From positions 62,261,753 through 62,325,752 of the forward strand of contig CM043959.1 in NCBI GenBank assembly GCA_014529385.2: a DNA stretch of 64,000 nucleotides, given 5' to 3'. This stretch comes from Adiantum capillus-veneris (Eukaryota > Streptophyta > Polypodiopsida > Polypodiales > Pteridaceae). Below the pieces are notes generated by a model that ran no database searches, was not told the DNA's origin, and was given only the letters and a program-made list of their open reading frames with translations. Shown here in pieces: positions 35,958 to 48,480 of the stretch. The position numbers and the translations under genes were made by a program. Position 1 is the stretch's first letter. Each line of letters opens with the position of its first letter.

Positions 35958-38900
35958 ATGGCTATTCTGGTCAACGTTTCTGGGCCTGAGTTTCCAAGGC
36001 CAAGGATTTCTAGGCTGGAAAGAAAAGATGTTGTAATTCTTGAAGGCGATGAACTCTCTAATGTTATTCTTGGAAATCGTGTTTATCCACCTCAGCCTGT
36101 TGATACGGATAATGATAACGTGCTTATCACTGAAGGACCTATATTTGAATATTGGAATGTTGCCTATACGGATTGACAAAAACGTGATAAAGCAGCTCGT
36201 TGGTATATTCTTTCTGCTCTTGCTGATTCTCTTTTGCTTGATATGTATGAACTCCCTACTTCCCAGGACATATGGAAGTACCTTATTGCAAACTTTCAGA
36301 AGAAATCTGTTACAGAAATACTTTATTTGAGAGGGTTGATCAACAAGTTACAATATGAAGTTGGTACTGGCATGACGGGACATATTGAATCTTTCAAATC
36401 TATTATTAATCAACTTGCTGCTGCCGGTGATCCTGTTCCACAAAAGCAACTGATTACACTTCTCCTTGATACGGTGGAGGACTCTTCTTATGATAACATT
36501 GTTACTATTCTCTCTAATAAATATGGTCTTGATTTCGACCAAGCCTGCATGTCTTTAATTGAATACTCTCAACGTCAAGAACGTCGTAATGCTAGTCACG
36601 ATAGAGCTATGATTTCACAAGAGGAGACTGAGTCACAATAGATGGAACGTGCTTTTTATGCTCGAAGGCGTCCATTTCAACGAGGAAACTGCAGAGGTGG
36701 CCGTCGCGGTAATATTTTCTCTCGTCTCAAATTTCCTAATAAGCAATGTTCTTACTGCAACAGAAATGGCCATACTAAAGATGATTTTTGGGCACGTCAA
36801 TATGATGAAGAACACAATATTACCACGAAACAACCACGTTTATCTAGAGACTCTTCTTCTTCTTCTTGTGAATATTGTGGACGATCTGATCATCCCACTC
36901 ATATGTGCTATAAGCGTCGATTCGACACAGATCCTAATAGAGCATATGCTATTGAACATCGAAACAACATTGTACCAGAATTAAGCTGCGTCCTATGTTC
37001 AGTTGCTTCAGAAAAATACTTCATGTACGTGATGGATCACTTTTTATTGTTTATTCTGGTGCTACAAGAAATATGACATATCAGTCTAAGTGGCTCCATA
37101 ACTATCATCCCCACTACCAGTTCAACGTGTTGTTTATCTTGCTGATGATACTACTTGTCAAGTAAAGGATATTGGAGACTTATATCTTGGTACCTTATCT
37201 TCTTTCACTCGAATTTTGCGAGGAGTATTACATGTACCAGATCTTCAACGTAATCTTCTTTTAGTTGCTAGACTTGTTGATTTTGGTCTCTTTGTTGGAT
37301 TTGATCATACCAAATGCCAAATTGAGAAAGATGGACCGACTATAGCCACTGCTCCTCGAAACGGTAATTTGTTTGAACTCTCTCTCAATGATGCTATAGA
37401 AAATGTTGTCACTGCTCCAGGTTATCATGATTGCAAAGTATGGTATCACCGTTTTGTTCATGCTGATTTCGCAAAACTCCTTGATCTTCAACGTCGTGAT
37501 CTTGTTCATGGCATGGATCTTAAAGCCCATCCCCATATAGGAATTTGTGAATTTTGTGCTCTTGGGAAACACAATCTTAAACCCTTTCCTCTTTCAAATA
37601 CAACTCATTCTCATGACATATTGGATCTTGTTTATACTGATATATGTGGACCTCTACCTTCTTCGAGATCACAATATCGCTACTTCATTACTTTCATTGA
37701 TGATTTCTCAAGGTATACGACTGTATTTCTACTTAGAAAAAAATCTGAAGCCTTATTTGTTTTCAAACAATTCCACAAGGCTGCGGAACTTCAAACTGGT
37801 CGTCGCCTTAAGAAGCTTCGTAGTGACAATGGAGGCGAATATGTTTCTCGAGAGTTTGTGAGTTACTATGCTGATAGTGGAATTCATCATGAACACACTA
37901 TTCCATATTCGCCTCAATAGAACGGCGTTGCTGAACGAAAGAATCGCATTATTCTCAATGCTGTAAGATGCATGCTGATTCATTCTAGCTTATCTCGTGT
38001 TTTCTAGGCTGGAGACACTTTAATACCAGTATTTATTTAGAATCATCTTCCTACTACTGCACCCTCTGGTAAGATACCCATCACAGCATGGATAGGTGAC
38101 ATTCCTTCTGTATCTCATTTTCGAACCTTTGGATGTATTGATTATATTCATGTTCCCCAAGAAACACGAACAAAGCTCGATGCTCCTGGTCTTAAAGTTA
38201 TTTTTATTGGATATTCTAACACTTCCAAAGGCTACAAATTCTATGACCCTTCCTCCAAGAAAGTAATTGTGAATTGTGATGCTACTTTTAACGAACAGCT
38301 TATGGGAGGCTCATGGTCCATGGATGATTCTGATGATACTAAATCATTGCTTCACGCTTTTCCATTTCTTTCAGATGATGCAACTCTTCATATAGAGCAA
38401 CTTTCCTCTTCACAACCATCCATTCGGAATGTTGCCAATGATGATATTGATATTTTTGTTGATCTGCCTATTGAGTTTGAACATTGCTCATGTCATGTTT
38501 ATGATGACGATATTGTTGATAATGCTTTTTCTACTTCTGAAGATCCAGTCACTTATGATGAAGCTATCTCTTCACCACAAAAGGATCAATGTAAAGAGGC
38601 TATGGAAGCAGAGTACGATCCTCTTATCTCTAAAGGTACATGGATACTAATTGAATTACCTCCTGGTCGTACAGCTATTAAATGTAAGTAGGTGTATGAG
38701 ACAAAAGTAAAAGCAGATGGATCTTTTGAAAAATTCAAGCGCGTTTAGTTGCAAAAGGTTACTCCCAAGTAGCCGGTGTTGATTATCAAGAGACTTTTTC
38801 ACCAATTGTTCGCATTACAAGTGTTCGAGTTTTATTGGCATTTGCTGCTCAATTTGATTTAGAAGCTTATCAAATGGATGCGCGAACTGCTTTTCTTAAT

Positions 38901-40130
38901 GGTGACTTGGAAGAGGAAATTTATATGGAACAACCAAAAGGGTTTGTTATTCCAAGTAAAGAAGACCTTGTTGCTCAAATTATGGCCATAAGGCACTATA
39001 TGGTCTCAAACAAGCTTCGCGAGCCTGGTACACAAAATTTGATCTTTTTCTCACCTCTAAAGGATTCATCTCTTTCTCTTCAGACCCCAACTTATACATA
39101 AAACACCAAGGTAGCAGTTTTGTGATTCTTGCTCTTTATGTGGATGATACTATCCTTGTTTCCAATAATTTGGGATTTCTTCAGCACAAGTGAAAAAGTT
39201 ATTGTCTTCTGCATTTGATATGGTGGATCTTGGAGAGATTCACTCGTGTCTTGGCATTCAAGTCCAACGGAACCGGACAAAAAGGTATTTTTTTCTTTCG
39301 ACAGTCAAAGTTTATTGCAGATACTATTCAAAAATTTGGTATAGAATCTGCACATTCAGCCAATACACCTTGTCTCGCGAGCTCTACGAAGAACAATTCT
39401 GACAATGGCGGTCAACTTGTTGCAAATCAACTTTATGCTAACTTGATTGGATGTCTTCAGTTTGTTGGCATGAACACTCGTCCTGACATTTTGTTTGCTG
39501 CTAATTATCTTGGACAACATCTTGCATGTCCTTCTCTTAAGCACTGGTCTATTGCAAAGCGTGTATTGAAATACTTGAAAGGCACTACAGATTTTGGTTT
39601 AGTCTATCGACGACAACTCACATCGGATTCTATGACTTCTCTTTCTCTTTTGGGTTACACAAATGCAGACTGGGCAAGCTCACATTTATCTATGCGATCT
39701 ACTAGTGGAAATTGCTTCTTTATAAATGGTTGTCTTGTTTCTTTGACCCGCAAGAAACAACATTGTGTTGTAGTTTCTACGACTGAGTCAGAATATGTTG
39801 CGGCATCACTTGCAGCTCGTGTGTTGATTTGGCTTCGACAAATGCTGGTTGATATTGGTCACTTTCCTCTTTCTAGCACACCCTTGCGGTGTGACAACCA
39901 AAGTGATATTAGTCTTGCAAAATACTATGTTCAACATAATAAGTCAAAGCACATTGCTGTCCATTATCATTATGTCAGGTATGAAGATCGCAAAGGAACC
40001 ATTACGGTTGAACACTGTCCAAGTGACCAGATGATTGCAGACATTTTGACCAAAGGCCTCAACGAGTCACGTTTCATCCTCTTGCGCTCGGAGCTTGGAG
40101 TTGTTTCGGCCTTACTCTTTCTAGATAAGC
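35958..40130 (+). pseudogene. Copia-2 gag-pol, heavily degraded
   Basis: Compared with Copia-1, the gag start is rearranged and stops occur at 36174 (TGA), 36639 (TAG), 37918, 38005, 38038 and 38689 (TAG). Frameshifts lie near 37110 (+2), 38742 (-1), 38980 (+5), 39186 (+2) and 39286 (+1). Both CCHC knuckles are recognisable, though the last Cys of the first is now Phe (GATTTTTGG). The protease DSG motif reads YSG near 37050, so the catalytic Asp is lost. YVDD and the RNase H region near 39650-40060 are still readable. The terminal stop has changed to Lys, so the last frame runs on to 40171. Confidence 0.93.
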
Positions 40131-40377
40131 TTCTTTGCTATTGTAATAGCTTTGTACATATGACATTGTAATCTTTTAGGTACCATGCATTATGCACACT
40201 TCACATTTAGACATTGTGATCTCTGAGTCACTTGAATATTGGTACAGAGATGCACAATTCACTTTCACATTATCATCGCTGGTTCATATTTTCACATTGT
40301 ATAGGGGCTTGGGTTTTTCCCTTGAACTCCCCAAGGGTTTTTTCATCCAAATCTAGAGACCTTTGTTTGAGTGGAGG
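40131..40377 (+). promoter_or_regulatory. Copia-2 3' untranslated region and polypurine tract
   Basis: Homologous to 6028-6274 and ends in GAGTGGAGG directly before the 3' LTR. Confidence 0.8.
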
Positions 40378-40522
40378 TGTTGGAGCTATATATGGCTCAC
40401 TCTACTCAACTTGGTCTCACCTATATATTTGTATCTTGTCCTCAATATGAATCAGTCTTTGGGAGCGTATATGGTGTGTCTCTTGTCTCGTCTCTCTCTC
40501 TCTTTCTCTCTACATCTCAACA
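40378..40522 (+). repeat. Copia-2 3' LTR (145 bp)
   Basis: Partner of 35036-35184, followed by the GTTGA target duplication. Confidence 0.96.
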
Positions 40523-40574
40523 GTTGATTGCTCCCGTTGGTTTAAAAAATTTACAAGTTTCCATATTGGTAAAA

Positions 40575-41510
40575 ATGGCATCACGAAGCTATGGTCCGAT
40601 TTTTCCAGGTGAGAGAATCCTGATGAATGGCTTGCTCATTTTAAATTTTACGTGTTGTCTTTACGAATGCCCAATGAGGACACCAAGATGCAAACGTTCC
40701 CGTTGGTGATGCACGAAAAGGCCAAATTATGGTTCAAAAGCTTTGAAGATTGAGCCAAGACAGGCATGGCGGCTCTACAAACAATATTTCTACATGATTT
40801 TCATAAGGAAGCATCTCCGGTTGAGATGGATGCAAGGATGACGACTTTAAAGCATGATGTGAGCAAGAAATTCAATCTATTTTTGGAACGCTTTGAAGCA
40901 TGTTGGGTGGAGTTAGCAGCGGCTATGCAGCTAGCCAATGGTGAGTAATTTAAATTGAATAAATTTATAGCATGCCTACATTCGAAGGTGTGAGAGAAAG
41001 TGGACTATGAAAGCCCAGAGAATTACAATGTAGCAGTGGCAATTGCAAGGTCAAAAAGTAAGAAAATTAAAAAGAAGATAGAACAAGGCGTAGCCGGTTA
41101 TGAAGCGATGGCACTTGTTCAACCACAAAGCCCTCGAGAGTCAATTCAGGAGGAAAATCAAGGAAATAGGGATGTGGTTGCTATTCCACAGCAGTGGATA
41201 TGTACGGTCCAGGATATATTGAAGCAGATGCAAGAGCTGCAGTTAAGTGTAATAGACTAGGGACATCCAAGAGAAGCAAGGGCCAGGGCAAGGCCTCTAC
41301 CTAGAAGGTGATATAATTGTAGGGAAGATGGGAATTATGTGCTAGACTACCCTCATCCATCGAGAGAAAGAGGTGATATCTACCCGTTGTTTGGTAGAGG
41401 GAGAGGCCAACCACAACTTAATCGCTCAAGAGAGCAGGTGGTTGATCATCCACTATAGCCGATCCCTCGGGATGGTGGTGAAGTCCCTAGAGTGAACATC
41501 ATTGGTGGAT
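40575..41510 (+). pseudogene. Gypsy-2 gag
   Basis: From the ATG at 40575, after a frameshift within the first 15 codons, the core reads DEWLAHFKFYVLSLRMPNED then FPLVMHEKAKLWFKSFED, a retrotransposon gag domain. The following segments FEACWVELAAAMQLANGE and ESPENYNVAVAIARSK match the Gypsy-1 gag. A degraded zinc knuckle lies at about 41310-41360 (YNCREDGNYVLDYPHPS), where the first Cys position is a stop and His and the last Cys are replaced. Stops at about 40751 and 40947 also break it. Confidence 0.8.
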
Positions 41511-42420
41511 AAAAGAGAAACAAAAATTGAACAGGAAACTGGAGCCCGTAAAGGAAAAGAGAAAGTGTACGAGGGTATGGAGCAGTCGAAAACTAGCAAG
41601 AAGAGAAGGAGTCATAAAATAAAGCAAATCGACTTTCAACTAGAGCACGGCTACCCCAAATATGATTTGGTAGGTGATGTGCAGAACCAAAAGGCTAACA
41701 TAACTTTTGGTCACCTGTTTGCTTTGAATCATAAAGTAAGGAGGCAATGGTCGGTAGCCCGACAGATGTTCTTTTTTTGGTGGATGTTGTCATTGAGAAA
41801 AGGATACAGGTTGAAGACTTTAGAGATGGTGGAGCACAGTTTGGCATCATGATGGAGACTGCGATGAGGGAAACAGGTGTTAAAGCGGTAGCCAAGTCGA
41901 ATGTGCACATGGGGATGGCAAACCATTCCAAAGTTAGGTGTTTAGGGGTGGCCCATGACGTAAGAGGGAAAGTGATGGGCATAGAGTGCTTAGCTGACTT
42001 CTTTGTGATGAAAGCTGGGGATAATGCGTATCTATAATCTTGGGTAGGCCGTGGGGCTATTGTAGTAGGTGCAAAATAGGATTGGGAAAGCAGGGTGTTT
42101 ACCTTAACTGATAAAGAGAAAGGAAGATAGGTGGTGCTAGACCTGAAGACCAAGGAAAGTTGTTTTCAGCCTATGGCAACAAGAGACGAGGGTGACACCA
42201 TCATCTATGAATACGAGATTGAAACAGCCTATGATGAACGCTATACAGATACAGAGGAAGAAGAAAGCGAGGATGATATGCTCAAGGTTAATGCTAAATT
42301 GTTTGGGGTCATTTTGGAAGAATCTTGTGCAAAAGATGAGGTGCAAGCACAAGTGCATGCCATAGGTACTGAAGAGGTGGTCAATATGCTAAGTGGAGAC
42401 TTGACCAATTAGGAGAAAGA
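41511..42420 (+). pseudogene. Gypsy-2 protease region
   Basis: A retropepsin-like segment is readable around 41820-42060: a degenerate active site DGGAQFGIM, the body GMANHSKVRCLGVAHDVRG, and the LGRPW-like end near 42040 out of frame. The following 42130-42410 frame is acidic (YTDTEEEESEDD) and links protease to reverse transcriptase. Stops break it near 42035 and 42128. Confidence 0.65.
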
Positions 42421-42871
42421 AAGATATGCCCAATTGTGTGCATCCTTTCCAAACTTATTTGCAAAGGAGTATAAGGATTTTGAAGGAGCCAAGGGTGTTG
42501 AGCACAAAATAATCCTCAAGGATACAAGCCTAGGGTGCATAAGCTAAGGAGATTGGGTGAAATTCAAAAGGAAGCCCTTTTGTAGGAGATTAATCAATTA
42601 CTGAATGCAAATATTATATACCCCGTGAAGAAGTCAAAGTGGGGTTCTTCGGTGGTTATCACTCTTAAAAAGAATGGGAGATGGCGGGTGTGTGTTGACC
42701 ACTACCCATTGCCATTTCAAGATGAGATCTTAAATTGGGTAGTTGACCATGAAATGTATTCCATTATGGATGGGTTTTCAGGTTATTTTGAAATCTGGAT
42801 TGCTCTTGAAGACCATCTGAAGATGATGTTTATCTCTGCATGGGGATATTTTGCCTACCGTAGGATACCAT

Positions 42872-43193
42872 TGTAAAGAATGAGGATGCAAGAGAGCTAC
42901 ACAAGACAAGCACAAAGCACAGAGAGATGGAAAGCTTCTTCTTCTTCTTCACAGAAAAGAGAGTACAAAATGACTAAGTGCCAGAGCTGAAAAGTAGCAC
43001 ATATGTACATGCGGTCACTAAGTGTGAACTCGCTAGAAGCGTACTAGGCTGGCACTATAAGTGTACTCCAGCTGTAGAATCACTGGCAGAGATCCTCCGT
43101 GTCGGTCACCTAACGCGCCAGTGAGTAAATGCCGTAAGCGGCCAAGACCCGTAGTGGATGCCAGCTCAAGGTGTAGAGCTCGACATCTCAACA
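42872..43193 (-). repeat. Copia-3 3' LTR (322 bp)
   Basis: By eye differs from 47776-48097 at three positions out of 322, so insertion was fairly recent. On the minus strand it runs TGTTGAGATG to CTTTACA. Confidence 0.96.
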
Positions 43194-43207
43194 CTCCCCC
43201 TCAAGCT
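43194..43207 (-). promoter_or_regulatory. Copia-3 polypurine tract
   Basis: Minus strand AGCTTGAGGGGGAG directly abuts the 3' LTR start and follows the gag-pol stop. Confidence 0.88.
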
Positions 43208-46200
43208 CTACATGTCGCAGAGTCCAAGCATAGTCCGGAAACGTCGAAGCTTCTCAGCTCCGAGGGCCTTGGTAAAGATATCCGCTATCTACTCCTCTGT
43301 GCTGACGTAGACCAGGTTGATGTCGCCCGCCAACACTCGCTCTCGAACGTAGTGGTAATGGACCTCTATGTGTTTGGTCCTAGCATGGAACACTGGGTTC
43401 CTAGCCAACTGCATGCTGCTGAGGTTGTCACAATGGATGAAAATCTGCTGGTCCACCTGCACTCCCAAGTCCTCAAGTAATGTGCGTAGCCAAGCTACCT
43501 CGCACGCCGCAACTGCTGCACCACTGTACTCGGCCTCTTTGCTCGATAAAGCAACCGTAGGTTGCTTTTTGCTGCTCCAAGTAACAGCAGCACTCCCAAA
43601 AGAGAACATGAAGCCACTCGTAGATCTCCTATCAACAATGCTACCTGCCCAATCTGCATCTGTATACCCATACAATGCTAATGGTGCATCTGCTGCATAG
43701 AACAATGCGTAGTCAAGAGTACCTTGCACATACCTAAGTGTGCGTCGTACTCCATCCAAATGTGGCTTCCTCGGAAGCTGCATGAACTGACTCTCCAAGC
43801 CTACTATGTAGCTCAAGTGTGGCCTCGTGATAGTCAAGTAGATTAGACTACCCACAATCTTCCTGTACATGTTGACATCCTCAACAACATCACCCTTCTC
43901 TGCACTCAGCTTTGCATTCACATCCAAGGGAATAGAAATTGGCTTACAATCAGCCATACCATACTTTGACAACATGTCCAAAGCATACTGTCTCTGTGAC
44001 AGCCATACACCCTCTGGAGTCCTGATCACCTCAATGCCAAGAAAGTAGCGCAACTCGCCCAAATCTTTCATTTCAAACTCCTGTTTGAGAAGACCCTTCA
44101 CATGGTCAATCTCCATAGCATTGTCACCAACAATAATAAGGTCATCTACATATATGGTAATGACCACAATCCCCACATCACTCTCACGTACATAGAGTGA
44201 ATGATCAGCATGAGCTCTCCTAAAACCAATACTGACAAGATACTTGGCAATCCTGTCATACCATGCTCTAGAGCCCTGCTTCAAACCATACAAAACTTTG
44301 AGAAGTATGCATACATAATCTGGGTAACCTGGATCGACATAACCAGGTGCTTGATCCATATACACTTCCTCTTGCAACTCACCATTCAAGAAGGCATTCT
44401 TTACATCCATTTGATGCATAATCCATCCTCTAGATGCAGCCACTGCTATGACAGCTCTCACAGTCGTCATCTTTGCCACTGGAGCAAAGGTCTCCTCATA
44501 GTCTATGCCATACCTCTATGCATAACCCTTTGCGACCAGCCTTGCCTTGTGACGCTCAATGTTACCATCAGCCTTATGCTTGGTTTTATACACCCATTTA
44601 CAACCAATAGCTTTCTTGCCACTTGGCAATGGCACCAACTCCCATGTGTCATTCGCTTCCAATGCAGCCATCTCTTCATTCATTGCATCATCCCAATGCT
44701 CATTTCCAACTGCATCCTCAAAACATGTGGGCTCCACATCCTGTATCACCTTAGCCATGTAGGCTTGGTGATGCGCTAGATACCCATCATAAGTCAATTT
44801 CTGAACTGGATTTCTGACTCTATAAGATCTGCGCGGTCCTTGGTCACTCCTTTTCCCTCTAGCATCTTCTTGTACTTTCCTTACACCAGGTGTCCTGACA
44901 GCCGGAATTCCAAATTCCTCATCAAGACTTTGTTCAGAACCATCTGAATCCATGTCTACATGTGAAAAACCTGATGATGCATCAACCATAAAGGGAGGTT
45001 CATCAACCTTTTCCTTTCCTTTTCGTGATACATTCCCTGTACCTGTTGGTGGAGTAACCTGCGTACGTAGTCTACCATTCCATGGTTTCTCAACAGAGCC
45101 ACGAGAAGAGGACTCTTGTGGTCCACTCAAAACCTGTGACTGTGGCCTCACATTTTGTACAACCACATCATCTTTTACATCAGCCCCAATAGTGCCATGT
45201 GCATTACTGTACCAGCTGCTCATCTCATCAAAGACTACATCTCTGCTCACTTGTAATTCTCGTGTAGTAGGATTGTAGCACCTGTACCCCTTTTGTTCAA
45301 GGGAATATCCCACAAGAATACATTTCTCTGCTTTAGGATCCAATTTCCTACGCAACTCATCTGGTACATGCACGTAATCTATGCAGCCAAACACTTTCAA
45401 GTGTGCCAAATCAGGCTTTGTACCTGTAAACTTTTCCTCAGGTGTTACATCATGCACCGCAGCTGTAGGTGTCCTGTTCATAATGTACACAGCTGTATTT
45501 ACAGCTTCAGCCCAGAAATGATGAGGCATGTTCTTCTCATTCATCAATGCACGTGCAACCTCTGCAATGTGCCTGTTTTTCCTTTCTGCGACCCCATTCT
45601 GTTGTGGAGTATATCTGCATGTAAACTGCCTGTGTATACCATGCATTCGTAGAAAATCTGAAAAATCATTGGAGAAGTACTCTCCCCCTCCATCTGACCT
45701 CAATGTCTTGATTTGCATATCTGTCTCCTTCTCAATCATGACTTTGAAGTCTTGAAAGTGACCAAACACTTCACTTTTGTTACGCATGAAGTAGACCCAT
45801 ACTTTCCTTGTATGGTCATCAATGAAAGAGACATAATACCTGCAACCATGTATACTTGCAGTATCGGTTGGACCCCAAACATCTGTGTGCACCACCTCAA
45901 GTGGCCTTTTACATACATTGCGCTCATGTGGAAATGAGCCCTTTGACTGTTTTCCAAACTGGCATGCTGCACACACTTTATGCATACCAGCCACCTTGAA
46001 TTTGGGCAAAACTTTTACAATCTGTTTTGATTTCATGCTGCGCAATCTCTGCTCATTGACATGGCCAATGCGTTTGTGCCAAATGTCAACATCAGCCACA
46101 ACACCTGTGCCCTGTGCAAATAATGCAGCTTTTACCTCAGGCATGTCTACATTCAGCATAAACATTCTGCCCACACATTTGCCCTCTGTGATCAGCTTAC

Positions 46201-47515
46201 AGCCATTCTGGAAATCTTCTACATAACAGCCATTTGGATTGAAGCGAACCTGCAAACCCTGCTCAACCATTTGTCCAACAGAAACAAGATTCTTTGTAAT
46301 GTTTGGGACATGAAGTACATCTGCTAAGTACTTTGATTTCCCACTCTTCGTATTTAGAGGTATGTCCCCTACATGAGCAATGGGGTGAGCTATGTCATCT
46401 CCTGTCTGCACATAGCCTGACACATCTGGTTTGCGCATATCTCTAAACCACTCTCCACGAGACGTCATGTGATTAGAGGCACCTGAATCCACATACCAAA
46501 CATCATCTTGGGTGGAATTCTCTGCAGTCATTGTATTCATTACATGCTGCATAACAAACATGCGCTCGTTTTTGTTGTCATCTGCATCTCTGCTAGTAGA
46601 TGCATAGTTGCCCTGTTCTCTCTTTCTACTTGCTTTTCCCTTTGGACAGTCACGTGACATGTGACCTCTTTCACCACAAGTCCAACATTCTCTACTATCT
46701 GGAGTATGTTGCTGCCTGCTTGATCCTGCACCACGACCTCTTTGACTCCCCCTGCCTTGAGACTGGTTTCCCCTACCACCTGTATTGTTTTGATTTGATT
46801 GACCTTCCAGAAATTGGCCCCTGCAACCCCTTGGGCCTCGACCACGACCTCTACCTCTACCTCTGTTGGAGTTAGAATAGAAGGCCTGTTCAGAATTATT
46901 TCTGCCATGAGAAGAAGATGTGTCAAGGTTCTTCTCCTCAAGAATAAGCATAGAAATCAAATCTTGGAACACGGGGATGTCGTCTCTTGTATTCATGGAA
47001 GACCTAAAATTTACATACTCATCTCCCAGACCATCCAAGCATGCACGGACAATGTCATCGTCTTCCACTGAGACTTTAATAGATCCAAGAGCCTCAATGA
47101 TACTCTTGATCTTCAAAGCATAATCATTGATGGAGAGGTTGTTCCTCTTAACCTGATTTAGCTCCGAATTTAGTTGAAGCTTCGTGGCCTTGGTGTTCAC
47201 CTCGAACACTCTGCCTAAGTTTCTCCATGCAATGGCGGGGGTTTCGGCATCCTGTAGATAGCCCATCATGCCATCTGTGATGCTCATAGACAGCCAATAC
47301 ATCACTTTGCTCTGGCCTTGTTGCCAGTCCCTCAAAGCTTTCCTTTGTTCTGCTGTAGCATTTGCCTCGGGAATCTCTGGTTCCTTTTCATTGTCTCCTT
47401 CTACATAGTCCTAGTAACCTTTTCCTTTTAGGAAATGTGTTATTCTGAACTTCCATGCAGGGTAGTTATTTTTCTCAACCTTCTCAGTAACAATCTGACT
47501 GAAACCGTCAGACAT
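43208..47515 (-). pseudogene. Copia-3 gag-pol polyprotein with three TAG codons
   Basis: From the ATG at 47515-47513 one frame runs to the TAG at 43210-43208, 1,435 codons without a frameshift, broken only by TAG at 47413 (codon 35), 44518 (codon 1000) and 43291 (codon 1409). Seen in order: gag with one CCHC knuckle CWTCGERGHMSRDC (about 46690-46649); protease YVDSGASNHM (about 46497); integrase finger near 46090-45950 and core with RSDGGGEY and QQNGVAERKNRH; reverse transcriptase with YVDD at 44152-44141; RNase H with YGYTDADWAG and TKHIEVHYHYVRERV. The contexts (KGKGY-stop-DYVEG, AKGYA-stop-RYGIDY, STEE-stop-IADIFTK) fit lost Trp, Gln and Gln codons. Apart from the stops it looks intact. 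Confidence 0.95.
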
Positions 47516-47763
47516 CTTGAAGCACTAAGACAAAATAGCTGCAATCTGCAAAAACCTGCAAATCTGCTGAACCTGCTATCGTGGTTCCTGTAACGCTTTC
47601 TACACTCAACGAGTGTCCACAATCAAGCGTTTCACAACCACTGTACTTGTACAGTAAATCTCTGTATACTGCACTTTGGAGACCTGTTCAGAAACTTGTG
47701 CGTGGATTGCGAACGAAGGGATTGTGATGCTCTTGCTCTCTTAGCCTCTCTTGCTTGCACCAA
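47516..47763 (-). other. Copia-3 leader
   Basis: About 250 bp between primer site and gag start. No coding role visible. Confidence 0.7.
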
Positions 47764-47775
47764 GCTCTGATACCA
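47764..47775 (-). promoter_or_regulatory. Copia-3 primer binding site
   Basis: Minus strand TGGTATCAGAGC immediately follows the 5' LTR, the tRNA-iMet type site. Confidence 0.93.
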
Positions 47776-48097
47776 TGTAAAGAATGAGGATGCAAGAGAG
47801 CTACACAAGACAAGCACAAAGCACACAGAGATGGAAAGCTTCTTCTTCTTCTTCACAGAAAAGAGAGTACAAAATGACTAAGTGCTAGAGCTGAAAAGTA
47901 GCACATATGTACATGCGGTCACTAAGTGTGAACTCGCTAGAAGCGTACTAGGCTGGCACTATAAGTGTAGTCCAGCTGTAGAATCACTGGCAGAGATCCT
48001 CCGTGTCGGTCACCTAACGCGCCAGTGAGTAAATGCCGTAAGCGGCCAAGACCCGTAGTGGATGCCAGCTCAAGGTGTAGAGCTCGACATCTCAACA
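47776..48097 (-). repeat. Copia-3 5' LTR (322 bp)
   Basis: Direct repeat partner of 42872-43193 and, for this minus-strand element, the promoter copy. Followed by ACCAT. Confidence 0.96.
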
Positions 48098-48480
48098 ACC
48101 ATTTGGGTTGGTAAGTGCTTATGCCACCTTTCAGAACTATATGAACAAGGTGTTTGGTCCCTATTTGGTCAGATTTATCCGGATGATTATGGATGACATT
48201 GGGTGATACAACTCTAGGGTGAAGCATTTGCTGAAACTACAATTATGTTTCCAAAGGCTTGATGAAGAAGAAGGGAAATTGAACCCCAAGAAGTGCAGAT
48301 TACCACAACCCCAAGCATCATTGTTAGGCCATGTGTGGTATCACAAAATGGAATTGAAGTGGATCTAGAAAAGGTCAATGCTCTAGTCTTGATGGAGCCT
48401 CCTTCCAATGCACAAGGTTTGGCGTTGTTCGTGCACAAGCTGAACTATCTATCGAGGTTTTTTTGGAGGCTCTCATAGTA

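Larger units (their letters stand above)
35036..40522 (+). mobile_element. Copia-2: second copy of the Copia-1 family, nested in Gypsy-2
   Basis: 5,487 bp with perfect 5-bp target duplications GTTGA (35031-35035 and 40523-40527). Removing the element rejoins the Gypsy-2 primer-site region to its gag leader. Layout is as in Copia-1, but the coding region has at least five frameshifts and several stops, so this copy cannot make its own proteins. Confidence 0.97.
42872..48097 (-). mobile_element. Copia-3: complete Ty1/Copia element of another family, nested in Gypsy-2
   Basis: 5,226 bp on the minus strand, with 322-bp LTRs and perfect 5-bp target duplications ACCAT (42867-42871 and 48098-48102). 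Its single gag-pol frame is broken by three TAG codons. Copia domain order and the primer site TGGTATCAGAGC are clear. It belongs to a different family from Copia-1 and Copia-2, with longer LTRs and one zinc knuckle instead of two. Confidence 0.97.
42421..48480 (+). pseudogene. Gypsy-2 reverse transcriptase, split by Copia-3
   Basis: The first half (42421-42871) reads FPNLFAKEYKDFEGAKGVEH, then a degraded palm start, then SKWGSSVVITLKKNGRW and SIMDGFSGYFEI, ending YRRIPL at the insertion point. The second half resumes at 48098 with PFGLVSAYATFQNYMNKVF and FIRMIMDDIG near 48190 (the catalytic Asp pair), then LNPKKCRLPQPQASLLGH. The join at the ACCAT duplication restores the standard order without loss. 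Stops and shifts are present in both halves. Confidence 0.85.

Noticed and set aside
42421-48480. Reading the Gypsy-2 reverse transcriptase halves as two separate elements
   Set aside because: The ACCAT target duplication and the seamless continuation of the protein across Copia-3 show one interrupted element.
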